From a virus: a stretch of 38,128 nt of DNA. Under the pieces are notes generated by a model that saw only the letters and a program-made list of their open reading frames with translations, searched no databases and was not told the DNA's origin. The translations under genes and the position numbers were made by a program. Where the stretch lies: positions 1 to 38,128 of the IMG/VR virus record IMGVR_UViG_3300045125_000121. One strand, written 5' to 3'. Positions 24,793 through 33,716 of the stretch are shown here, one piece after another (position 1 is the stretch's first letter; each line of letters opens with the position of its first letter).

Positions 24793-25107
24793 TCAACGGC
24801 AGCAGCAACCGCGACGAGCGCGGAAAACCCGCACCGGCGCCGTCACTACCTGGACCGGCACCTCGACGACCGCACGGGTCACCGAGCGCGTCCGCTCAAT
24901 CGTACGCCCGAACAGGCCCTGTCGGCACGACGAACGGCACGACTGCTCAGTGCAGCAGGTACCGGCCGCGCACGCCGTGGCCGGCGCAGCGGCAGCAGGC
25001 GCGCCGACAACGACGCTTTGCGGCTCCGCAGCGGCCGGAGTCGGCTCACCAGCGAACGAGACACAGGCACAGACAGCAACGAGCAGGGCAAAAAGACAGG
25101 TCTTCAT
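24793..25107 (-). CDS. Secreted Cys/Arg-rich small protein
   Basis: 104 residues, intact, ATG at 25107 with AAGGAG eleven bases upstream. A signal peptide is clear: MKTCLFALLVAVCACVSFAG, with a likely cleavage after SFA. The mature part has an Ala/Pro linker (GEPTPAAAEPQSVVVGAPAA), a Cys cluster (CAAGTCCTEQSCRSSCRQG), a repeated basic/hydrophobic segment (TRSVTRAVVEVPVQVVTAPV) and a CCC end. Such short exported proteins with V.VPV..V..PVR segments and Cys-rich ends are familiar from Planctomycetota genomes. As a single gene between two hairpins, one with a full terminator, it looks like a moron or acquired host gene that acts outside the cytoplasm. Confidence 0.75.
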   Translation of the reverse strand: MKTCLFALLVAVCACVSFAGEPTPAAAEPQSVVVGAPAAAAPATACAAGTCCTEQSCRSSCRQGLFGRTIERTRSVTRAVVEVPVQVVTAPVRVFRARRGCCCR

Positions 25108-25204
25108 AACCGTTGAAACTCCTTGTAAACAATCAACCACACGGCCGCTACGTACGGCCGCGCATTTCCTAACACAAATCAACACGTTTGTATAGGCCTA
25201 TCCA

Positions 25205-25231
25205 GGGCGGGCCGGGTTTGCCGACCCGCCC
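25205..25231 (-). terminator. Stable hairpin after the VWA gene (no U tract)
   Basis: GGGCGGG (25205-25211) pairs with CCCGCCC (25225-25231), extended by three more G-C pairs and one G-U in the minus orientation, loop of about five bases. It begins 14 bases after the VWA gene stop. No T-run follows in either direction, so it may be a weak terminator or an RNA 3'-end stabiliser. Confidence 0.55.
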
Positions 25232-25245
25232 CAGATTGACCATCT

Positions 25246-28200
25246 TTAGTCGTCGACACTAACGAGCTTACGTTCCTGCTGGAGAGCGTTTCGCAAGAAG
25301 CGGACGATCTGCGGCAAGCACTTCATCACGTTACTGACGAAGACCACATGATTGTCACCATACTGTTGTCTTAAACGCCGTCTGGTGGTGGCCATTAACG
25401 CCAACGGCGAACGCGTACGTGCCAATTTTTAGCCGGTCACGCGTGAACTTACACACGCTGGTAACGTGCTTTTGCGCGGTTTCACCGCCGTAACCAGCGC
25501 CGGCCGGGAAGCCGTCGGCGATTACGAACAGGTACTTCCGCTCGGCGGTATCCTCGGACAAGCGCCTGGCGACATCCTTGATGGCATAGCCGTCGTAGTT
25601 GTTGCAGTGCGCCTCGATATTGCCGAGCTTTGACAGGTCCCTGCCCATGCCGGGGGTGTAGTGCTCATAGATAGTCACGTCATCCCGGTCCATGTTGGCG
25701 GTGTGGCCGTACACGTACAGCCGAACGCCGGCAATCTTTTGCGCGGCTTCGGCAAGCGTGATGCACAGCTCACGGGCCTGATCAATTTTAAGCCCGCCCA
25801 TACTGCCAGACTGGTCGACGAGGATACCGACCGCAACGTCTGGCAACTTGCTGGTCGTCTTTTGCGACCAGATATGCTCGCAATCGTAGCTCAGCTTATG
25901 CAGGCTTCCCTCGTCAAGATCGCCAGAACGCGAGCCGTGCGTTTCAACCGTCCGCTTTCCGGCCTGGAACTGCAGCGCATTTCGGATCCGCTCAACAGCG
26001 CCCTCTGTTCCGGGCACAGATTTGCGCGAACAACGTCGCCGCCGTCACGACCACGATACCGAGAACGAGCGCTTCCTTTTCGCGTAATGACCTTGGGTTT
26101 GCAGTCGTTATGGTCAAGATAGGCTACGTACTCTTCCTCGGCCGCGTGGCGAGCCTCGTCATTGACGTGTCCGATAGACTCGCCAGTGAGCACCTTGGTC
26201 GTCGTTTCAATCTTGTCGCCGAATAAATGACGGTCGACAGGACTGAAATCTTGCTGCGCTTTTTCAACCTTACCGGCCATTTCAGTGCCGATGCTCTCGG
26301 CTTACTGGCGGTCTTTCCCGCGCCCATGAGATTCCGCAGGGCGGTGATCAGGCGTTTTAGCGTTTCAGGGCTAATACCCAGATCTTCTGCGGACTTCTTG
26401 AGCTTATCGGCGTCTTCTTCGAACAAATCCTTGAGCAGGTTCTTCATCGCCGCGTTTACCAGCGTGCGCCATGAAGCTATTGTCCGATTACCGCGTTTGA
26501 CGCCATGGTCGCGTCAATAGCGGTGTCGATGGCTTCGGGAATCGAAGACTCACCACCATTAAACTCGTGCGCTAGCTGCGTTGTGAGCTTGGTGATGAGC
26601 TGCCCCTGATGCAGCGTATAGTTGTCGTAAAAACAATGGCGCTGCGTGGGCCAGGGCGTGATTCGTCAGGACTCATGGCTTCCGAGAGCGCTTTTTGCAG
26701 CGCCGCTTCGTCGACCGCGGAATTCTGCCGCTTTCGAGCTTGCGGCGGCAGAGCTTTTGCCGCGTTGTCGACACGTTCCCGGAAACTATTGACCATGAGC
26801 TTTAACTGACTCCATGGCGGCAACGCCCTGCGCCGTCGCCGATGCGCCGCCATACCGAGATTCCGAGATGCGTTTTTCAGCTTCGCGGATCTTGGCCAGC
26901 GTTTCGTCGGCTTTTGTGACGGCACTCCCGACTCGCTCGCCCATCTTTTTGATGCATGCTCAACCGTGCGGTCTTTTAAGTTCCGCGCGATTCTTTTTCA
27001 CCATGGCGCTCGCTTTTTCGCTAACCGCCTTGGCAACTCCATCAATCTTCTTAAGCTGCTCTTCTCCACCCGGACCGGTGAAAGCCTCGTGCGCTGCCAG
27101 CTGCCGCATAAACTCGTCGACAGTTTTATCGCCGCCGTTCTTGAGCGCGTCGATACCCTGCGGCCGAGACGATGTGGCGTACGAAAGCTGGCTTTTCGCC
27201 ATGTAAGCCTTCGAGGCCGCGTCGGTTGGCTTGCCTTCTTCAAACAGCTTTTCAGCCGCTTCAAGCTCTTCAGCCACTCTCGACGTGCTGGTCAGCTGAT
27301 CTGAGACAGTTGCGCTTGATATCATTGAGCAGGCCGGCGTCGCCCGAAGACGCGTCGTCCGTTCTTTGCTCACTTGCACGCGACGTGTTCTCTGCTGCGC
27401 CCATCGCTCCGGCAATGCTCTCGAGAAATTCCCGCATCGCCTCGGCGTCTTCTCCGGAACCGCCCCCTGCTCTTTTTGGGCCTGCGCCATCATCTCCGCC
27501 AGCGCAGCTTTCCATGGCACCGGCGGTAGCCACCCGTCGCCGCATTCTCACTTCTCTCAGCAGCGCGCGAATCTCTTCTACCAGTCTCGGCACACGTCGA
27601 GCAGGTTGGTCCGGTTCAACCTCGGCGCCCAGGTGTTTGGACGCCAGCTCGTCGATTTCCTTGGGAAGGCCGGCGGACTCTCGTCTGCAAGCATGTTGTA
27701 ACCAAGCATTCCGACAATCGTCTCGACGGACTGCTCGGCCTTCCAAGGTTCTCTCGCACAGCCGCGCAACTTCTGGCATGACGAATAAAGTACGGCGCGA
27801 AACCGCCCCAATTCGACACGACGTTTCGCCGCGCTAACCGAGTCAGCATGCTCTTGGCGAGCAGGCCGGCCAGATAGTCGTCTGCTGTTTCACGGCCAAA
27901 CGCCGCCGGGTCGATACCCTTGAGGCTGTCTTTGTTGACAAACCGCTTCGGCCGCTCGGAACGCGGCCGCGTGCATGCCGGTCGCATTAATACGCCGAAT
28001 CGCTTCGGGGAAGACGTCCTGCGCGATTTGCACCGCAACAGCACGAAACCCGTCAGCGCGTCGACAACGGCGTCCTCCGCCTCAGTCGAGTCGGAAGCCA
28101 GAGGCTCGTCCAGGGAGACGAACACAATCCGCTGCTTGTCCTCGGTCAGAGAAGCTGGCCACGCCATTTGAGTCGCTACCGCCGCTGGAACTGGACGGCA

Positions 28201-28319
28201 AAGCTCTCGCGTGTTGCCGGGCAGACTTGTCGACAATCGTATTGGCGCTTCGCGTCAGCGTCCGCAGGGCTCGGATCGCCTTTGTTCTTGGCGTCAGCCG
28301 TCACTCGCTACCGCTTCAT
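25246..28319 (-). CDS. CobT-like VWA-domain protein
   Basis: About 1020 residues if one gene. The C-terminal ~250 residues are a von Willebrand A domain close to the CobT subunit of cobaltochelatase: GSRSGDLDEGSLHKLSYDCE, AVGILVDQSGSMGGLKIDQA (MIDAS DxSGS), RLYVYGHTANMDRDDVTIY and FVIADGFPAGAGYGG, ending RNALQQERKLVSVDD. N-terminal segments include QRIVFVSLDEPLASDSTEAE and FVNKDSLKGIDPAAFGRETA. Between them is a long, mostly helical, charged linker (VAEELEAAEKLFEEGKPTDA, AKSQLSYATSSRPQGIDALK). It is coupled (ATGA) to the Gly/Tyr-rich gene, which is coupled to a MoxR ATPase. In phages such MoxR-CobT pairs are thought to be a chaperone-like machine rather than vitamin B12 enzymes. More than ten indels; an internal gene boundary cannot be excluded. 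Confidence 0.78.
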
Positions 28320-28692
28320 AGCGTCGTGTCGAGCGGTAAACGTCGAACGAAACTGACTCGACGGCGAGAATAGTCAGCCTGCCGGGTGCAACGAAACTTA
28401 CCGCGGCGATACCAGTCGCGATCCGAGTCGTCAAACTCGTCGTAGTAACCGTAGCCGCTGTATCCGCTGTAGCCGTAGCCGCCGTAATCATCGCGGCGGA
28501 CTTCGTCGTGTGGTCGTGTAGCGGGTGTTAAACCCGATGACTATGCGATCTTTTCGTCGTCGTCGTTATCTCGACCGTCCGCGTAATACCACTTCTTCTT
28601 CTCAGATTTCGCGGACGCCCGAAGACTTCTATCAGTCTCCGGTTTTCGTCTCAGTTCGTAATCTTCCAGAGTGCTTTCCACTCTTTAGCCAT
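28316..28692 (-). CDS. Gly/Tyr/Asp-rich small protein between MoxR and VWA genes
   Basis: About 124 residues. The start MAKEWKSTLEDYELRRKPET at 28692 overlaps the MoxR stop by eight bases. Then ASAKSEKKKWYYADGRDNDD and, after one shift, RDDYGGYGYSGYSGYGYYDE and FDDSDRDWYRRGKFRC, ending RRLPLDTTL at a TGA that overlaps the VWA start. The central GYGYSGYSGYGYY run is low-complexity with aromatic/Gly spacing seen in disordered, self-associating segments. The conserved position between two machine subunits suggests an adaptor or substrate-binding role (inference). Confidence 0.65.
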
Positions 28693-30030
28693 TAATTAGG
28701 CCTTTTGGCCGCGGCAGCCGAGCGGCCGCGATCAGGTCACCGAACTTGCCCTGAATAATGCTCTGCACCTGACGCGCTCGGAATCCCCGTCGCCGTCAGC
28801 GAGGAATGATTGGTAGATCGTAAACTGTAAGGTATCAACACCGCCGAGCACAAAGTCGTGCGCAGCCCAGCAGCTGGCGAGTCGACAGGCTCTCGGTCAG
28901 CGTGGCCGAAAGGCCGGTAGCGTCCTGCCGGATCTTGTTCGCCATCTGGACCAGACGGCCGGCGATCGTCCTTCGTCACGCCGGTACGGTTCACCAGCAG
29001 CTCGACTTCGTCCGCTTCCGCCGAGATACGTCAGCTCGACGGCGCGAGGGAAGCGGTCGCGGATCGCGCGGTCGAGCGCCGAGGTGCCGGTGTAACCAGC
29101 GCCCTCGTTCATCGACGCAAAGAACACGGTTCCGGGACCGACGATGATCTTGTTGCCCTCTCTCCTCAAGATAGGTGAAGCGGCGGGCGTCGAGGATCGG
29201 CATCAGCGTGTTAAGCAGGTTCGGATTGGCACGATTGAGCTCGTCGAGCAGAATCACGTGATTGCCAGCCGACGACGGCGCGGACGAACTGGCTCTCCTG
29301 CCAGTACACCGTACCCTCGCGGGCCGACTTGTAACCGGAACCAGTCGCGGGCCTCGCGGAGATTGGCGCAGTCCATGATCAGCAGCGGCCGGCCATGACG
29401 GGCGGCAGCGAACTGAATCGCAAGCTCGGTCTTGCCGCAGCCGTGTGGGCCGATCAGGTTAACGTTCTGCGGCACTTCTTGCTCGAAGCCTCCAGGATAC
29501 CGAACAGTCGCTCGACCTGATCGTTGATGATGTAGGTCGCATCGGGCCGCGGATAGAACACGCCGTGCTCTTCGTCCTTGGCGCGCTCGCTCTCTTCGCT
29601 GACGACACCCAGCGTCGGCTTGTCACGCCGGCCATCCGGGCGAGGCCGTAGTCGCCGTCGGCTGCCACGGGCTGGCCGAACGACATCTTGGCGGCCTTCT
29701 CGGCCGCGGCTTCCGCCGCCGGGATCGCCGTTGCACAACCCGGCCGCACGTCAGCTGGACCGTCGCGCGATCGAGGTTAACGGTGCGCTTGTTCAGGTTG
29801 ATAGCCGAGAATCGCCCGGCCAGCAATATCGCCGCGGCGGTCGATGACGCCAGCAGAGCTCTTCGAGGAGCTCTCACAAGCTCGGCACGCTGACGGTCCC
29901 ACATCGGACCAGTCAGGGTATCGACGAAGATACCGAGCGTGTACTGAACCGCGATTTCGTCGTTAAACTCGTCGCCCAACGGAAGCGAGCCGTTTTCGAC
30001 AACGTACTCCTTGAGCTTCTTGGCGGTCAT
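28685..30030 (-). CDS. MoxR-type AAA+ ATPase (CobS-like)
   Basis: About 448 residues, start MTAKKLKEYVVENGSLPLGD at 30030. After an N-terminal extension (FNDEIAVQYTLGIFVDTLTG) and FYPRPDATYIINDQVERLFG comes the AAA+ core: NLIGPHGCGKTELAIQFAAA (Walker A), LLIMDCANLREARDWFGYKS, HVILLDELNRANPNLLNTLM (Walker B), RRFTYLEERGNKIIVGPGTV, FFASMNEGAGYTGTSALDRA (sensor 1) and IRDRFPRAVEL (arginine finger region). The C-terminus is VQSIIQGKFGDLIAAARLPR. The sequence matches a conserved phage MoxR/CobS family. It would hydrolyse ATP to remodel a partner selected by the VWA protein. About five frameshifts. Confidence 0.87.
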
Positions 30031-30179
30031 CCTCCTTGTCGGCGAGGTCGTTCGAACTACAGCGACAGAAATCTCAAACGAATCCTCAATTTCATAAGTA
30101 ATGTGATTTGCAGCCACACGCCCACGATTGCTGGGCATAAAACCAACCAGTTCCGACTTCTCGTTAACGTAAGGTACAT
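30027..30179 (-). CDS. Small unknown protein, about 50 residues
   Basis: ATG at 30179 two bases after the upstream TAG's Shine-Dalgarno-like AGG. After an early frame shift: NEKSELVGFMPSNRGRVAAN and HITYEIEDSFEISVAVV, with the stop overlapping the MoxR start (ATGA). Sequence looks like a small beta domain. Unknown. Confidence 0.5.
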
Positions 30180-30184
30180 GTATC

Positions 30185-30488
30185 CTACTTGGGTGTTTGT
30201 CCGTTCGCGTTAAGTGCGTGGACAATTGTGTTTTCAAAACTTTCCGGCGTAATGTAATCGGTGCCGTTGAAATGATCCAGTACTGTTTCGGCAGCACGTC
30301 TGTCGAAAACGTCTTTAAACGTTCGGATCACAGCGTGGCCCGTTTCGAGCTTGTACTCTGTGATGTCGTGGAGGGTCACGACTTCCGGAATAGCGATTAC
30401 ATCCCGATACGCGTCGCGAATCTTTATGATTGCGTCAAGCGCTTCGAGGATGCGTTCTTTGTCCTCATTGTGTTGTTCTGCTGTACAT
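30185..30488 (-). CDS. Unknown helical protein, about 100 residues
   Basis: Starts near 30488 (MYSRTTQ, then a one-base shift). The body EDKERILEALDAIIKIRDAY, RDVIAIPEVVTLHDITEYKL, GHAVIRTFKDVFDRRAAETV and PESFENTIVHALNANGQTPK is intact. Its stop is five bases before the next ATG. Probably co-transcribed with MoxR. Unknown. Confidence 0.62.
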
Positions 30489-30555
30489 AGTAGGGGCGCA
30501 GTGCGCGCCGAGGGGCGTCTGGGCAGCATACCCGACGCACGAAAGGATTCAATTG

Positions 30556-30600
30556 CCGCAGTGCCGGCCGCGTAATAGGCAGCGCAGCCGGCACTTGCGG
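30556..30600. other. Strong intergenic hairpin
   Basis: AGTGCCGGC (30560-30568) pairs with GCCGGCACT (30587-30595), 9 bp, extended by CCGC/GCGG with one bulged base. Loop 18 bases. No T-run on either strand, so not a standard terminator. It separates the acidic HTH gene from the genes leading to MoxR and could act as a processing or attenuation site. Confidence 0.6.
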
Positions 30601-30607
30601 CTTGGGA

Positions 30608-31382
30608 TCAGAGGATGTCGTGCAGCTGCTCGTGCAGCTCCAGGACCCGACGCGCTTCGTCGTACGACTCACCGCACGCGGTGAGGGACGTCTTTGCCGC
30701 CTTGAGGTGCGGCATCGGCAGACCCACGACACCGGCCGGCTTCACCTTGGGTGCGGCTCGGGTCGGCTCGGGCGTCTTCTTGGTGCTCACCGCAGCGCGG
30801 CTCCGCTCTTCCGCAGCAACCTTGGCCTTCAGCCACGGGCCTTGGCGCTGACGCCAGCCTTCTTTAAAAGCTGGCTGACCTGCGCGGCGCTAACCTTGAC
30901 GCCCTTCTTCGCAAGCGAGTTCACGATGTCGACGCCGCGCAGCGAGTCACCAGACTCCTGCCGACGTTCGATTTCCTCGCGAACGTGGTCAGACATGCTC
31001 TTCTTCTTACCAGCCATGGGAGTAGTTACCCTTTTCTTCTTGGAAACCTTTTCGTCGGGCTCCACAGCGGAGTCGACTTCGTCGTCATCGTCTTCGTCCT
31101 CCTCGTCCGAGTCCTCTTCGTCGTCGTACGCGGGTTCCTCGTCACCGGCGGCTTCGCTGGTGACTTCTTCAAGCTCAGACTCATCAGCTTCGAGCTCAGC
31201 GTCGCTGGGCTCCGTCACTTCGAGTTCTGCGTCGACGTCCGAGTCAACATCATCGTCTTCAGGCAACATCCCTGTGTCCTTTTTCTCTGGAGTGGCTTCT
31301 TTTTGTGGAGCGTTTTTGGTAACGGTTTTCCCCACAAACTTGCTGGGCTGACGATACCGCCAGCCGCCACGTCTTTGGACAT
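30608..31382 (-). CDS. Acidic protein with HTH-like AQVSQLLKKAG segment
   Basis: About 257 residues, ATG at 31382 with AAGGAG six bases upstream. N-terminal third is extremely acidic (MLPEDDDVDSDVDAELEVTE through DEEDSDEEDEDDDDEVDSAV). A middle winged-helix-like segment follows: SDHVREEIERRQESGDSLRG, VDIVNSLAKKGVKVSAAQVS, QLLKKAGVSA. One frameshift at about 30830 links to a basic linker (KVAAEERSRAAVSTKKTPEP) and a helical end (ESYDEARRVLELHEQLHDIL). If the shift is real, two proteins of 168 and 60 residues result. The IV..L.k.GVkVs.aQVSQLLkkAG segment recurs in phage and planctomycete proteins. DNA binding is plausible, and the acidic region could mimic DNA. Confidence 0.7.
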
Positions 31383-31504
31383 ATCAATCTCCTTCCATGC
31401 GAGCGACCACCGCTCGACATTTCTACGTTAGACCGTAAAAAACAGAAATCAACCCCTCGGCTAAAAGATTTTTAGCCCGCGAAAACACGCTAAATTTGTT
31501 GCCT

Positions 31505-31929
31505 TTATCGCCGGTTGAGGAGCGTTTCACGCACCCGGTCGATTTCGTCAGCAACAGCGTCGGTGCCCTGCTTTGGGCGCACACTGCTTTGCGCCGCAAT
31601 CTTCGGCGCGGCGCAAAGTTCTCGCCGCGCAAGAGATCCTGGTTCAAGTGCGGCCACTTCTCTAGTGAGTGGATTGCGCCCAGAAGACCCCAGGCTGCGT
31701 GTGCCAGATGATCTTCGGACCTGTCACCGCCCAACCACTTGTAGACGTGCGCGACGGCGTGGTTGAGCAGGTCAGCGACGGGCATCCCGTTTTCCCAATT
31801 GAAGGCTCCAAATTTTTTGGCGCCCTCCGCGTATGTCCGAGCAAGCGCGGCGATACCGATGGGGCTGATCAGGTCGTAGCGCACATCAGCGCAATCGCCG
31901 CTACGCACAGCGCCCGTATCAGTATTCAT
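31505..31929 (-). CDS. MazG-like dATP/dGTP diphosphohydrolase candidate (DUF5664)
   Basis: About 141 residues. Starts MNTDTGAVRSGDCADVRYDL at 31929, then ISPIGIAALARTYAEGAKKF, GAFNWENGMPVADLLNHAVA, HVYKWLGGDRSEDHLAHAAW and GLLGAIHSLEKWPHLNQDL. The order RYDLIsP.G...LA..yaeGa.Ky....WE.G.p...llnHa..H...w..G....dHLaha.W.l is the N-terminal domain family labelled dATP/dGTP diphosphohydrolase (DUF5664), an all-alpha NTP pyrophosphatase type with acidic and His metal ligands. A frameshift near 31590 moves the true end to LLNRR at 31505. It would lower chosen dNTPs or remove unusual ones. Confidence 0.75.
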
Positions 31930-32263
31930 GCCGTTCTGGTGTCGTCATTGGGTACGCTTCCTGCGTTAAAAGTGAAGTAGAAGCGCGGCCGGTCGATAAA
32001 CATAACCGTGCCGTAGGCGTTGTCGTGCTTGCGCACAACGTCTACATACGGCGGCCGGACTTCTTTGATGTCAAAGAATTTTTCGAATTCTTGCGCGGTC
32101 CAGACGTCAGGCTCTAGCGTTGAAAGCTGGGCGCGCACTTCCCGCTTTCGAGCGTCGCGTACTGGTCCTGCAGAATGTCTATCACTGTTTGCACAGTCCC
32201 GGGAACCGAGACAGTAATCGTTTCTGCAGCTACCGGATTGTCATTCTTAGGATTTTGAGGCAT
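31926..32263 (-). CDS. Unknown protein, about 112 residues
   Basis: Starts MPQNPKNDNPVAAETITVSV at 32263, then PGTVQTVIDILQDQYATLES, a one-base shift, TLEPDVWTAQEFEKFFDIKE and VMFIDRPRFYFTFNAGSVPN, overlapping the next start. Small alpha/beta protein. Unknown. Confidence 0.63.
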
Positions 32264-32642
32264 TGTCCGCCTGTTGCTGGTCAAGAGTTTTTAATTCGTC
32301 TACGCGCGTTTTGATCTGATTCGCAAGCTCCGCCGCGTACTGATCGAACATCTTGAGTTGGGCAACGAAATCTCGGTGCACGTCTGTCTCGAACGCCACG
32401 AGGCGACCCGTGAGCGCAAGAAGACCAGCCAGATACGGCGGCTGGTGGTTGCGGAGCTTTAACAGACCGCTAGGCGTGTTTTCCGGCTGGTTGGCCCAGA
32501 TTGGCACAATGGCAACGCCGGCGAGCTCAGGCACTTTTTTAAGCGCGTCAGCGCAGAAAATTTCGCCGACTTTGTAGAATTCGACATCAAACGGCAGGCG
32601 CTCGGGGGCGTTCTCAGAAGCCTGCTGCGGTTGATTGTCCAT
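32247..32642 (-). CDS. Unknown protein, 131 residues, intact
   Basis: ATG at 32642 (MDNQPQQASENAPERLPFDV). EFYKVGEIFCADALKKVPEL, PIWANQPENTPSGLLKLRNH and a helical C-terminus (RDFVAQLKMFDQYAAELANQ). Overlaps the following gene by 17 bases. Looks like a soluble structural or assembly accessory, but no family recognised. Confidence 0.65.
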   Translation of the reverse strand: MDNQPQQASENAPERLPFDVEFYKVGEIFCADALKKVPELAGVAIVPIWANQPENTPSGLLKLRNHQPPYLAGLLALTGRLVAFETDVHRDFVAQLKMFDQYAAELANQIKTRVDELKTLDQQQADNASKS

Positions 32643-33012
32643 TGTCGTCGTTCTCCGTAACTGGTGAGTACTGCAATTGACCGGGCAACAACCCGTCAAT
32701 AATGTTGCCAATTCGAGTCGCAGCTAATCCGTATACAAGAACCCGGACTAGCGCCGACATGATACCTCCGAAATAGGTCCCTGCCAAGAGCAGCAAAAAC
32801 AGGTAAATTGGCACGTGATAGCTCTTGCAAAACGGACAGTTCAGCAGCTCTAGCAGCCTGCCTTTAAGAGACTCTGGCGGCGTTATGTCTTGCAGTGCCT
32901 GGGCGTAAGCCCTCGGTGTGGCGAAGATAGAGCCTTTATGCCACACCTCGATGACAGCGCCGGCTGCAAAAATAACTGCGATAAAATCAAGTGCGCCAAT
33001 CATCGTAATCAT
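32614..33012 (-). CDS. DUF1360-like membrane protein
   Basis: 132 residues, intact, AAGAAGG upstream of MITMIGALDFIAVIFAAGAV. Then FATPRAYAQALQDITPPESL, LLELLNCPFCKSYHVPIYLF, LLLLAGTYFGGIMSALVRVL and a TATRIGNII-type segment. A CPFC-containing loop between membrane helices is typical of DUF1360-type small phage and Bacillus membrane proteins. Two or three membrane helices. Role unknown. Confidence 0.7.
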   Translation of the reverse strand: MITMIGALDFIAVIFAAGAVIEVWHKGSIFATPRAYAQALQDITPPESLKGRLLELLNCPFCKSYHVPIYLFLLLLAGTYFGGIMSALVRVLVYGLAATRIGNIIDGLLPGQLQYSPVTENDDNGQSTAAGF

Positions 33013-33220
33013 CCTTCTTTTGTTTATTGCGTTTTTCTTGTAGTAGTCGTCGCGCTTTGTTCTCGCCGCGAGCGATTGAGTTTGTCGCTACCAGCATGAA
33101 ATATAGCGCAACCAAGACGGGGATGATGGTTCCAACCTGCGGAGCACAGAATATCCCGGCAAAGGCTAGTAGCGCGCCGTAAAAAAGAAATGTATCGGTT
33201 GTGTCGCTAGTTGAGCTCAT
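32987..33220 (-). CDS. Small two-helix membrane protein, 77 residues
   Basis: MSSTSDTTDTFLFYGALLAF, AGIFCAPQVGTIIPVLVALY, FMLVATNSIARGENKARRLL, then a Lys/Asp tail (NKQKKDDYDDWRT). Two adjacent hydrophobic helices and a charged C-terminus resemble class II holins, but short membrane proteins are easily mis-assigned. It overlaps the next gene. Intact. Confidence 0.62.
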   Translation of the reverse strand: MSSTSDTTDTFLFYGALLAFAGIFCAPQVGTIIPVLVALYFMLVATNSIARGENKARRLLQEKRNKQKKDDYDDWRT

Positions 33221-33229
33221 GATTACTTT

Positions 33230-33466
33230 CTAGAGCGCATATTTGTCTCCGTAGGGCCAAACTTGCGTTGTATTCGTGTCAGTCACGGGTATATTGTCTT
33301 CGGTTGACGTGCACACCGGCGACGGCGGCAGTGGCGGCTCCAGAGTTAATCTGTGCACAGGATTATTGGGCAGGTAAACTTGCGGGCCAGGGCCGCGAAT
33401 GGTCGGCTGGAATTGCGGTTGCCGGCGTTCCTGGTATAAACGAGCGCTGCGACTGATTTGCACCAT
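33230..33466 (-). CDS. Small Pro-rich protein, 78 residues
   Basis: ATG at 33466 with GGAGG five bases upstream. MVQISRSARLYQERRQPQFQ, then PTIRGPGPQVYLPNNPVHRL and PLPPSPVCTSTEDNIPVTDT. Proline-rich and probably extended. Unknown. Between it and the next gene (33467-33530) is a 7-bp hairpin GGCGAGT/ACTCGCC. Confidence 0.58.
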   Translation of the reverse strand: MVQISRSARLYQERRQPQFQPTIRGPGPQVYLPNNPVHRLTLEPPLPPSPVCTSTEDNIPVTDTNTTQVWPYGDKYAL

Positions 33467-33530
33467 AAAAACCTCCACGACGAACGGCGAGTCACCGTTA
33501 AGTATACTCGCCGCCCGTCGCGAAAGCGGC

Positions 33531-33716
33531 TTAACGTTTGCGGAGCTGTCTGTAAATTGCTGCCAAAAAGGTCAAAAACCCAACCACCACCGTCACGACT
33601 ACATACAGTAGGTCGCGAATTAGGATGTCAGCAGAGTTTTCGAGCCACTGCAATTCACCAGCATCGACATCGTCAATAAGTGACCGCTGCCGATTTCCAC
33701 GTCTTCGTCTGCTCAT
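33531..33716 (-). CDS. Small single-pass membrane protein, 61 residues
   Basis: Starts MSRRRRGNRQRSLIDDVDAG at 33716, its ATG directly adjoining the ATG of terL on the other strand. A membrane helix (LLYVVVTVVVGFLTFLAAIY) near the C-terminus and a basic end RQLRKR. The inside-positive N- and C-termini fit a small accessory membrane protein. Confidence 0.6.
   Translation of the reverse strand: MSRRRRGNRQRSLIDDVDAGELQWLENSADILIRDLLYVVVTVVVGFLTFLAAIYRQLRKR

Noticed and set aside
24879-25091. A second frame inside the secreted-protein gene
   Set aside because: Arg/Ser-rich shadow. The frame with the signal peptide, ribosome-binding site and terminator is clearly the gene.
25246-30030. Cobalamin biosynthesis by the MoxR/CobT-like pair
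   Set aside because: No CobN or other corrin gene is near. The pair is common in phages and is better read as a general AAA+/VWA machine.
31505-31929. Evidence that this phage has a Z (2-aminoadenine) genome
   Set aside because: A DUF5664-type gene alone is not sufficient. PurZ and DatZ are not in the window.
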